A stretch of DNA of 6,998 bases. Source: Deltaproteobacteria bacterium (GTDB lineage: Bacteria > Bdellovibrionota > FAC87 > UBA2466). Shown in pieces: positions 1-4,638 of this stretch (within the stretch, counting starts at the first letter, position 1; each line of letters opens with the position of its first letter). The position numbers were made by a program, and so were the translations under genes. Location: contig JABMMY010000125.1 of NCBI GenBank assembly GCA_013205415.1, forward strand, positions 1 through 6,998. Direction: 5' to 3'. The notes beneath the pieces are model-generated. The model searched no databases and had not been told where the DNA came from. It saw only the letters and a program-made list of their open reading frames with translations.

Positions 1-119
1 GTTTTTCGATAAAAATGGAAAAAGGGAGGACCTCAAATTCTCCAAACTTCAATATTTCCTTTCCGAGATACACTCCCAACATCCGCTGATGGGCTCCCTT
101 GGCAAACTCTTTAAGTTGG
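1..119. repeat. Direct repeat, left copy (ATPase 3'-end duplicate)
   Basis: These 119 bases match 2012-2130 base for base. The match stops at 119/120, where this copy continues with aagtgaacc and the other with cgggaagg. On the left it runs to the first base of the window, so its true length is unknown. The sequence corresponds to codons 345-383 of the ATPase gene at 1989-3161, read on the minus strand. Together with the right copy it brackets the AbiE gene pair. Perfect identity suggests a recent event or an assembly effect. Confidence 0.97.
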
Positions 120-136
120 AAGTGAACCTCAATCAT
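1..136 (-). CDS. Small ORF carrying a duplicated DUF4143 C-terminal tail (partial, 3' end outside window)
   Basis: An ATG at 136-134 overlaps the toxin stop codon (ATGA, 4 nt). It is followed by six codons reading MIEVHF and then, in the original frame, residues 345-383 of the ATPase (beginning QLKEFAKGAH). GAGGAA at 144-139 could act as a ribosome binding site, although its spacing to the ATG is short. At least 45 codons are open. If the repeat continues as in the full gene, the peptide would end after about 52 residues with LFAGKLF. It lacks the ATPase domain and the EVK motif of the nuclease-like half, so it is most simply a 3' gene remnant. The overlap and Shine-Dalgarno-like sequence mean translation coupled to the toxin is possible. 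I know of no function for such a tail alone. Confidence 0.45.
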   Translation of the reverse strand, partial: MIEVHFQLKEFAKGAHQRMLGVYLGKEILKFGEFEVLPFSIFIEK

Positions 137-987
137 GCTTCCTCGGTGATGGCCGCCTGACGAAGATTTCGTCTTACCGCTCGATACACCTCCTCAAATT
201 CCGGAAGAGCATTCATCTGAGCCGACAGTCTCGATTCCCACGTCCGTTCGAGACGCGCCTCTTTCTTGTCAAATTCGCCACGCACGTCATTCAGCGACTT
301 CCCGCGATGCTTCAATTTTAATTTAACACCCGCCAGACATTCAGCGAGGTCCACTCGTTTTGTTTGCTGAGTGAGAAACCACAGATCGTAAAGGTCGCGT
401 GGTTCTGTTCTGGCGCGATCCATGAGGGCAACCGTTTTCTCAATTGCAATTTCGTTGAGTGAATAACTGAGAATAGACGCGTCGGAAGGAAGGTCGGAGT
501 ATTCGGGGTAACTGACTAGGACCGCTAGCGATTGCGGTTTTTCGACCATCAGCTCTCGAATCGTCACATCGACCTTAATTTCTTTCACCTGAGAGGTTGT
601 GGGAAGTGGCCCTTCGTAAGCGAAATAGAAGGTGTGGCTGTTTTGGTGCGTTTGGGAATCCTGTCGCGAGAACCGAATCGTAATGTTCGAACGCCGCTTA
701 ACTTCCGCGTAAAGCGGTTCGAGTTCTTTCTGGATTTCTTCGAAAGAAATTTCCCGTAGTAAGGTGAAGTCGAGATCTTCCGAAAAACGATAGTCCTCAA
801 AATGGATTCTCTTTAGTGCGGTACCACCCTTGAAGGCAATCATTTCGCGAAGAGGTACTTTGGATAGCCCCACTAAAAACCAGGCGATACAGTAGTCGCG
901 CTCTAATACTGCCTCTGGAATTCGCCTCCCTCCCAGTTCTTTGAACAGGCGATTGGAGAGCTTTGAAATTTGGCTTTGAGCGATCAT
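133..987 (-). CDS. abiEii: AbiEii-family nucleotidyltransferase toxin
   Basis: This 284-residue protein looks like the toxin of an AbiE type IV toxin-antitoxin system, a family first known for phage abortive infection. Visible nucleotidyltransferase features, in order: FKGGTALKR (52-60), the catalytic-type acidic pair in FSEDLDF (68-74, D71 and D73), a third acidic position in KVDVTIREL (138-146, D140), and the family's C-terminal motif EKTVALMDRARTEPRDLYDL (183-202). Family members transfer nucleotides and stop growth; in the mycobacterial relative MenT the target is tRNA. The target here is unknown. The ATG at 987-985 follows the antitoxin stop by 3 nt, with GGAG at 1002-999, so the two genes are co-transcribed and probably co-translated. 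Length is normal and no motif is broken, so it is probably active. The stop codon overlaps the ATG of the small ATPase-tail ORF. Confidence 0.9.
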   Translation of the reverse strand: MIAQSQISKLSNRLFKELGGRRIPEAVLERDYCIAWFLVGLSKVPLREMIAFKGGTALKRIHFEDYRFSEDLDFTLLREISFEEIQKELEPLYAEVKRRSNITIRFSRQDSQTHQNSHTFYFAYEGPLPTTSQVKEIKVDVTIRELMVEKPQSLAVLVSYPEYSDLPSDASILSYSLNEIAIEKTVALMDRARTEPRDLYDLWFLTQQTKRVDLAECLAGVKLKLKHRGKSLNDVRGEFDKKEARLERTWESRLSAQMNALPEFEEVYRAVRRNLRQAAITEEA

Positions 988-990
988 CTA

Positions 991-1860
991 TTAGGTAGCT
1001 CCAACGGCTCGAAGTTCCTCTTCGGTGACGTTCAATCTTAGCCTCCACTTCGAAAGATATTTTCCCTCTGTGGGAAGATTCGGATCGAGCAGTTGATAGG
1101 TTGTGGTCAGTTTCGATTGCAGGCTGACCAAGAGTTCCCGAGAGCCGATCTGAAAAAGCTCCATCAAAAAACCAAGTCTACGAATCACGACGCCGACATC
1201 GAGCTTCATTGCGTAGTCGACTAGTTTTTCAGGTTTGAGATGAGCCCGTTTTATAGACAGGCCCTTTGCGACCTCGGTAATTCCTCCGCAGTAATTTGGC
1301 TGCTTCAGACCATCGATTAGAGTACGTTCCAAATTGCTGACCCGGACCTTTTCGTTTTTTTCGATCCAGGTTTCTTCGAGTCCAAAAAGATGTTCCGTCT
1401 TACAGCGGACAAAACGAAACTCAGTTCCCTGAATTGTGAGGGATCGAATCAACCGGGGGGAGCTTGTGTAAATAACGAGCTGGGGTTGGGTCGTCATTTG
1501 ATGAAGAGAGAAAGCAGACCCGTGGGAAAGGTAGTAGTCTACCGGCTCTTTCTGTGGTGCGCGCGCGCGGATGTGTGAACTCATCGCGATCTCTCTCGCA
1601 ACCGCGTAGGGGTTTCCGAGATGCTCGCGCTCAAATCCAAGCTCGAATGGAATGAGGCGAAAAACTCCGGGCTTTAGCCGGGTGGCGATCCCGTGATCTA
1701 CAAGCCTTGAGAGCACCCTCTTTGCCTTTGCTGCGTCTCCAAGGATCTTCTCGACCTCCTTAATGTGGAAAATCGGACGCTGGTTCTCATGGAGGGTAAG
1801 CACCAAACGTGCGGCCGTCGGCCCAAGCGTTTTGGTTGGTTTATTATCTTTTGTGATCAT
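991..1860 (-). CDS. abiEi: AbiEi-like antitoxin and transcriptional regulator
   Basis: This 289-residue protein directly precedes the AbiEii toxin gene. The N-terminal part (about 12-75) reads as a winged-helix DNA-binding domain: a helical segment, IKEVEKILGDAAKAKRVLSR, then a basic wing around RLKPGVFRLIP. The C-terminal part contains the family-typical SNLERTLIDGL (175-185) and PNYCGGITEVAKGL (188-201). In characterised AbiE pairs this protein neutralises the toxin and represses its own operon. The start is supported by AGGA at 1870-1867, 6 nt before the ATG. The promoter and phased direct repeat just upstream fit autoregulation. An alternating GC run at 1559-1569 lies inside the gene and encodes Arg-Ala residues near 98-101. 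Identification rests on motifs plus gene pairing. Confidence 0.85.
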   Translation of the reverse strand: MITKDNKPTKTLGPTAARLVLTLHENQRPIFHIKEVEKILGDAAKAKRVLSRLVDHGIATRLKPGVFRLIPFELGFEREHLGNPYAVAREIAMSSHIRARAPQKEPVDYYLSHGSAFSLHQMTTQPQLVIYTSSPRLIRSLTIQGTEFRFVRCKTEHLFGLEETWIEKNEKVRVSNLERTLIDGLKQPNYCGGITEVAKGLSIKRAHLKPEKLVDYAMKLDVGVVIRRLGFLMELFQIGSRELLVSLQSKLTTTYQLLDPNLPTEGKYLSKWRLRLNVTEEELRAVGAT

Positions 1861-1866
1861 TTAGTA

Positions 1867-1870
1867 TCCT
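1867..1870 (-). promoter_or_regulatory. Ribosome binding site of the AbiEi-like gene
   Basis: AGGA on the minus strand lies 6 nt before the ATG at 1860, inside the context TAGGATACTAAATG. This is good spacing and supports the chosen start. Confidence 0.6.
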
Positions 1871-1877
1871 ATTAAGG

Positions 1878-1895
1878 ACTATATTGCACTATATT
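1878..1895. promoter_or_regulatory. Phased direct repeat, candidate AbiEi operator
   Basis: ACTATATT occurs at 1878-1885 and again at 1888-1895, a period of 10 bp or about one helical turn. The right copy covers the -10 hexamer of the candidate abiE promoter, and the left copy lies at the expected transcription start. A repressor bound here would block the promoter. Known AbiEi proteins bind repeats upstream of their operon, so autoregulation is the natural inference. The binding itself is not shown by the sequence. Confidence 0.45.
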
Positions 1896-1916
1896 TATCA
1901 TTAAAGCAATCGTAAA
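1888..1916 (-). promoter_or_regulatory. Candidate sigma70-type promoter for the abiE pair
   Basis: On the minus strand, TTTACG (1916-1911, four of six matches to TTGACA) and TATAGT (1893-1888, five of six matches to TATAAT) are separated by 17 bp. The predicted start lies roughly 20 nt before the AbiEi ATG, leaving room for the AGGA ribosome binding site. A second TATAGT at 1883-1878 has no fitting -35 box. Confidence 0.45.
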
Positions 1917-1964
1917 TCACTTTTCGAAATGGGATTCTAGCCGTGATGTGGTTGGGGCTATGAG

Positions 1965-1978
1965 GGTAGGAATCTACC
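1965..1978. other. Small hairpin in the ATPase-abiE gap
   Basis: GGTAG (1965-1969) and CTACC (1974-1978) form a 5-bp stem with a 4-nt loop, just past the ATPase stop. No T-run follows on either strand, so it is a poor candidate for an intrinsic terminator. Confidence 0.25.
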
Positions 1979-1988
1979 GGTACCCAAT

Positions 1989-3161
1989 CTAAAATAATTT
2001 TCCTGCGAAAAGTTTTTCGATAAAAATGGAAAAAGGGAGGACCTCAAATTCTCCAAACTTCAATATTTCCTTTCCGAGATACACTCCCAACATCCGCTGA
2101 TGGGCTCCCTTGGCAAACTCTTTAAGTTGGCGGGAAGGGGTTTCATACTCTCGTTTCCATTGGTTCGAATGCTTAACCTCTACCGTCAAAAACTCTGCTT
2201 GATGCCCCTTCATCTTCGGCCGGGTCTCAATCAAGAAATCAATTTCACCGGCGCCGGGCGTGCCGTAATAAAAGACTCCATACCGCTTACGGCTAACCTC
2301 TTTGTAAATTCGCAACTCGTTTAAAATGAGTGTTTCAAATGCGAATCCCTTCCAAAGACTATCTAAATCGACACTCTCAATGCCGGCGGCAACCCGTGCC
2401 ACGCCCGAATCAAACCAATAAAATTTGGGGTGGCCGCTTTCCCTGACCTTGAAGCCGGGTCGATAGGGCTTAACGAACGAACCAAGAAGAGTTTCTTCGA
2501 GAATTTGATACCAATTCTGAACCGTATTAGCAGATTTTCCCGTTTCTCTTCCAACCTTTCCGAAGTTGAGGACCTGGGCGTTTAATTGCCCAGCAATGGC
2601 TAAAAATCTTACAAACTCATCGACTCTTCGGACTAGCGCCTCCTCTTTTATCTCCTCCCGAAGATAGGTCTCAACGTAGCTATTCAGGGTCTCTTCGGCC
2701 AATTCAGAATCGCGAATCACCACGGGGAGCGTGCCCGAAGTTGGGGCATCGGCTATTTTAAATTTGCTGCCTAATTCTGAAAAACTGAACGGAAACATGT
2801 GATAGGTGTGCGCACGTCCTGCAAGCAAATTAGCCCCAGACCTCTTTAATTTTCTCGCACTCGATCCCGTTAGAATAAAATTCAATTTGTGCGACTCCAT
2901 TAAGCGATGAACTTCATTGAGGAGTTCTGGAAGCCTTTGAATTTCGTCGATGAAGACAGTATCCCCTTTCTTTAAGGGGGATACCTTCGCCTCCAAGCGG
3001 GATGGGTCGCGCTGCAATTCTAAAAAACTTTTATGTTCAAGAAGGTCGATGGCCAATTGGTATTTCGCCTCCGACCTAATCCACGTGCTCTTTCCCACCC
3101 CCCGAGGACCCAGGAGGAAGAAGGATTTAGAGGGAATTTTATAGCAGCGTTGGAATTGCAT
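1989..3161 (-). CDS. AAA_14/DUF4143 family ATPase with PD-(D/E)xK-like C-terminal half
   Basis: This 390-residue protein has the layout of the common but poorly understood ATPases with an AAA_14 domain followed by DUF4143. The Walker A motif is GPRGVGKST (18-26, K24), the Walker B motif is VFIDEIQRLP (69-78, D72 and E73), and a sensor-like ILTGSSARKLK lies at 96-106. A helical middle part (about 160-230) may hold a winged helix. The C-terminal half has E276 in FAFETL, D308 in GEIDFLIE and E328/K330 in VEVK, a spacing resembling the PD-(D/E)xK nuclease fold to which DUF4143 is related. Length is normal. No Shine-Dalgarno sequence precedes the ATG; a candidate promoter lies 10 nt upstream. No residues are missing. 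Codons 345-383 also occur as an extra copy at 1-119. Substrate and role are unknown; ATP-dependent DNA or defence-related work is inference. Confidence 0.85.
   Translation of the reverse strand: MQFQRCYKIPSKSFFLLGPRGVGKSTWIRSEAKYQLAIDLLEHKSFLELQRDPSRLEAKVSPLKKGDTVFIDEIQRLPELLNEVHRLMESHKLNFILTGSSARKLKRSGANLLAGRAHTYHMFPFSFSELGSKFKIADAPTSGTLPVVIRDSELAEETLNSYVETYLREEIKEEALVRRVDEFVRFLAIAGQLNAQVLNFGKVGRETGKSANTVQNWYQILEETLLGSFVKPYRPGFKVRESGHPKFYWFDSGVARVAAGIESVDLDSLWKGFAFETLILNELRIYKEVSRKRYGVFYYGTPGAGEIDFLIETRPKMKGHQAEFLTVEVKHSNQWKREYETPSRQLKEFAKGAHQRMLGVYLGKEILKFGEFEVLPFSIFIEKLFAGKLF
2012..2130. repeat. Direct repeat, right copy (inside the ATPase 3' end)
   Basis: This is the second copy of the 119-bp repeat, identical to 1-119, with a repeat unit of 2011 bp. 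It lies in frame within the complete ATPase gene (codons 345-383). This copy is probably the parental location, because the reading frame is intact on both sides. Recombination between the copies would remove both AbiE genes and still leave a whole ATPase gene. Confidence 0.97.
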
Positions 3162-3170
3162 TCAGATTAC

Positions 3171-3199
3171 ATTATGTAGGGGCTAATAATTAAATGCAA
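3171..3199 (-). promoter_or_regulatory. Candidate near-leaderless promoter of the ATPase gene
   Basis: On the minus strand, TTGCAT (3199-3194) and CATAAT (3176-3171, five of six matches to TATAAT) are 17 bp apart. Only 9 nt separate the -10 box from the ATG, so the transcript would start within a few bases of the start codon. This agrees with the absence of a ribosome binding site. The -35 box is weak. Confidence 0.3.
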
Positions 3200-3337
3200 T
3201 GCAAATCATCAATTGCAGTTATGAATTGTAATGAGCAACCTAGAAAGAAAATCGGAAACTTTTTATCCTTCGAACATTAGCGAGTCCAGGCTGCCGCGTT
3301 CCGAAAGTGGTAGAAAACACAAAGGGAGTACTCCAGA

Positions 3338-3469
3338 ATGGTAAGTTACAAAGCTAAACCATTAAAACAACAAGGATCAGAGAAATTCTATTCTCTAAAT
3401 CCCCATAGTTACCCCAAAAGTGCCAGGCCATTTCCATGCAGTATAGACGCAAGGCAAGGGAGACCGTAG
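3338..3469 (+). CDS. Possible 43-residue ORF, unknown
   Basis: ATG at 3338 is preceded by AAGGGAG with GGGAG ending about 9 nt before the start, and the frame stays open to TAG at 3467. The predicted peptide begins MVSYKAKPLKQQGSEKF and is basic and proline-rich, with no membrane segment. It contains the 3379-3396 hairpin. I do not recognise it. It could be a leader peptide ahead of nuoB, part of a degraded element or chance. Confidence 0.2.
   Translation: MVSYKAKPLKQQGSEKFYSLNPHSYPKSARPFPCSIDARQGRP
3379..3396 (+). other. Short perfect hairpin
   Basis: AGAGAA (3379-3384) pairs with TTCTCT (3391-3396) around a 6-nt loop. It lies inside the possible 43-codon ORF. The stem is short, and the role is unknown. 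Confidence 0.25.
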
Positions 3470-3596
3470 CTCCTCTGACGACGACTGGGCCTCTTATGAA
3501 CTCATAGTACGAAGTCCCCTTGAAATAAGAGGGAAAAGAATCGCTATCTTAGGGTTGACTGACTTAGAATATGGGATGAAAGTACGGTGCCTTTAA
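3447..3596 (+). pseudogene. Open frame without start, possible mobile-element relic
   Basis: Between TAG at 3444 and TAA at 3594 one frame stays open for 49 codons and reads like protein, with the segments DDDWASYELIVRSPLEIRGK and RIAILGLTDLEYG. The only ATG in frame is at 3576, near the end. From memory, a block of the type SYDLIVPMKVGN occurs in the leader region of some group II intron reverse transcriptases, and both the protein and the underlying DNA (TATGAACTCATAGTACGAAG) resemble it. I cannot test this here. No reverse transcriptase domain is present, so at best it is a fragment. Confidence 0.15.
3490..3532 (+). other. Inverted repeat in the nuo upstream region
   Basis: CCTCTTAT (3490-3497) and ATAAGAGG (3525-3532) are perfect 8-bp inverted arms around a 27-nt loop. 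No T-run follows, so it is not a standard terminator. It could be an RNA structure in the nuo leader or part of an element relic. Confidence 0.35.
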
Positions 3597-3619
3597 AAAA
3601 GGGAAGGATAAACTTTTTT
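3595..3619 (+). promoter_or_regulatory. nuoB ribosome binding site presented in a hairpin loop
   Basis: AAAAAAG (3595-3601) and CTTTTTT (3613-3619) are perfectly complementary and flank an 11-nt loop that holds the Shine-Dalgarno sequence AAGGA (running into the loop up to 3608). The stem ends one base before the nuoB ATG at 3621. The linear distance from AAGGA to ATG is 12 nt, longer than usual. The stem is almost all A-U, hence weak. Confidence 0.4.
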
Positions 3620-3620
3620 C

Positions 3621-4145
3621 ATGTCAGAACAGTCACTTACAATTTCAAGTGTAGAGGCCGATCTAAAGAGCATTGCGTTTACCACTCGGCTGGAAGATTT
3701 TGTGAATTGGGGTCGAAAAAATTCTCTTTGGCCGCTGCCTTTTGGGACCGCCTGTTGCGCTATCGAATATATGGCCACAGTGGGCAGTCACTATGATGTC
3801 TCTCGCTTTGGTGCTGAGGTGGTTCGCTTTAGCCCCCGTCAGGCCGATTGTTTACTAGTTCTTGGCACCGTCGTTGAAAAAATGGGACCGGTTTTAAAAC
3901 AGGTTTATGATCAAATGTTAGAACCCAAATGGGTGATTGCTGTGGGTGTGTGCGCCTCTAGTGGCGGTTTCTATCGCGCCTATCATGTGATGCAAGGGAT
4001 CGATAATATCATTCCTGTCGATGTGTATGTTCCTGGCTGTCCGCCCACTCCTGAGGGCATTATTTATGGCATGCTTAAGCTGCAAGAAAAAATTACTAAG
4101 GGGGGCATTGTCCGTGCAAGAGACACACATAAAATCGCTCGCTAA
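3621..4145 (+). CDS. nuoB: NADH-quinone oxidoreductase subunit B
   Basis: NuoB is the peripheral-arm subunit of complex I that binds the terminal [4Fe-4S] cluster N2, which hands electrons to quinone at the membrane interface. All four ligands are visible: adjacent C45 and C46 in FGTACCAIEY, C111 in VGVCASSGG and C140 in YVPGCPPTPE. Their spacing (65 and 29 residues after C46) is the same as in E. coli NuoB. The 174-residue length is typical for proteins without a long N-terminal extension. The ATG at 3621 follows the AAGGA-containing hairpin. It is the first nuo gene here; nuoA, which usually comes directly before, is absent. The 3' end overlaps the likely nuoC start by about 32 nt. Confidence 0.97.
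   Translation: MSEQSLTISSVEADLKSIAFTTRLEDFVNWGRKNSLWPLPFGTACCAIEYMATVGSHYDVSRFGAEVVRFSPRQADCLLVLGTVVEKMGPVLKQVYDQMLEPKWVIAVGVCASSGGFYRAYHVMQGIDNIIPVDVYVPGCPPTPEGIIYGMLKLQEKITKGGIVRARDTHKIAR
4098..4105 (+). promoter_or_regulatory. Ribosome binding site deciding the nuoC start
   Basis: AAGGGGGG lies within the 3' end of nuoB and 8 nt before GTG 4114. It is the only good Shine-Dalgarno match near the beginning of the conserved NuoC sequence, so it supports a non-ATG start. Confidence 0.6.
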
Positions 4146-4638
4146 TGTACTACCCAATTTGCCTGAATCTATTCAGAGCCAAATTTTAAGTGTGGATGAG
4201 TTTCGTGGAGAGACCACCCTTTCTGTTCGTAAAGAGGGTATTCGGGAATTTATTAGTTTTTTAAAGAACGATCCTAATTTTCGTTTTGATGTTCTCATGG
4301 ATCTTTTTGCCATGGATTACATGAAGTATGCGGTGCCCCAGCCTGAGCGATATGCGGTGGTCTATTATTTAGTTTCGCTACTGCAAACTCGCCGCATTCG
4401 AATCAAAGTATTCCTTTCTGACGAGGAGCCTAGCATCGATTCTATCTACGATATTTATAAGGCTGCTAATTGGTTTGAAAGAGAGGCTTGGGATCTTTAC
4501 GGAGTTAATTTTATCGGGCACCCTAATTTAATTCGCCTTCTCTGCCATTCCGATTTTGTAGGCCATCCTTTAAGAAAAGACTATCCCTCAGACAGATACC
4601 AACGACTTAAAACGGCTGTGCCCTCGGAAGGTATGTAA
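4114..4638 (+). CDS. nuoC: NADH-quinone oxidoreductase subunit C
   Basis: NuoC is the 30-kDa-type subunit that packs against NuoD in the connecting module of complex I and carries no cofactor. The family signature is clear at about 122-158: EREAWDLYGVNFIGHPNL followed by GHPLRKDYP. I chose GTG at 4114 as start, giving 174 residues: a strong AAGGGGGG (4098-4105) lies 8 nt upstream, and residues before it do not look like NuoC. TTG at 4108 is too close to that site. The frame is open further upstream to an ATG at 4021, but that lies deep inside nuoB. NuoC is a separate protein, not fused to NuoD as in E. coli. Its TAA shares one base with the nuoD ATG. Confidence 0.95.
   Translation: MQETHIKSLANVLPNLPESIQSQILSVDEFRGETTLSVRKEGIREFISFLKNDPNFRFDVLMDLFAMDYMKYAVPQPERYAVVYYLVSLLQTRRIRIKVFLSDEEPSIDSIYDIYKAANWFEREAWDLYGVNFIGHPNLIRLLCHSDFVGHPLRKDYPSDRYQRLKTAVPSEGM

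Larger units (their letters stand above)
3162..3620. other. Divergent intergenic region between ATPase and nuoB
   Basis: These 459 bp separate the left-facing ATPase block from the right-facing nuo operon. I see no tRNA, rRNA or CRISPR repeat, and no nuoA or hydrophobic NuoA-like frame. The content listed separately is a candidate ATPase promoter, a 43-codon ORF, a hairpin at 3379-3396, an inverted repeat at 3490-3532, an open frame at 3447-3596 and the nuoB ribosome binding site hairpin. A TTGACT at 3555-3560 could be a -35 box, but no good -10 box follows at proper spacing, so the nuo promoter is not located. Confidence 0.6.

Noticed and set aside
532..759. Plus-strand ORF within the toxin gene
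   Set aside because: It is the antisense shadow of a gene with clear AbiEii motifs and has no recognisable protein features.
1965..1985. Hairpin after the ATPase stop as an intrinsic terminator
   Set aside because: The stem is only 5 bp and no T-run follows.
2100..2554. Plus- and minus-strand ORFs inside the ATPase gene
   Set aside because: They are out-of-frame shadows of the DUF4143 region, with no motifs or ribosome binding sites.
3555..3583. TTGACT as -35 box of a nuo promoter
   Set aside because: At 16-18 bp spacing no hexamer resembles TATAAT; TAGAAT at 3565 is only 4 bp away.
3200..3600. Remnant of nuoA before nuoB
   Set aside because: No frame shows hydrophobic membrane segments or the NuoA pattern; the open frames found are short and polar.
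3162..3620. tRNA, small structured RNA or CRISPR array in the intergenic region
   Set aside because: No cloverleaf arms, T-loop pattern or evenly spaced repeats could be found by eye.
4021..4113. Longer NuoC starting at ATG 4021
   Set aside because: The extra 31 residues lie inside the conserved end of nuoB, do not look like NuoC, and have no ribosome binding site; GTG 4114 has a strong one.
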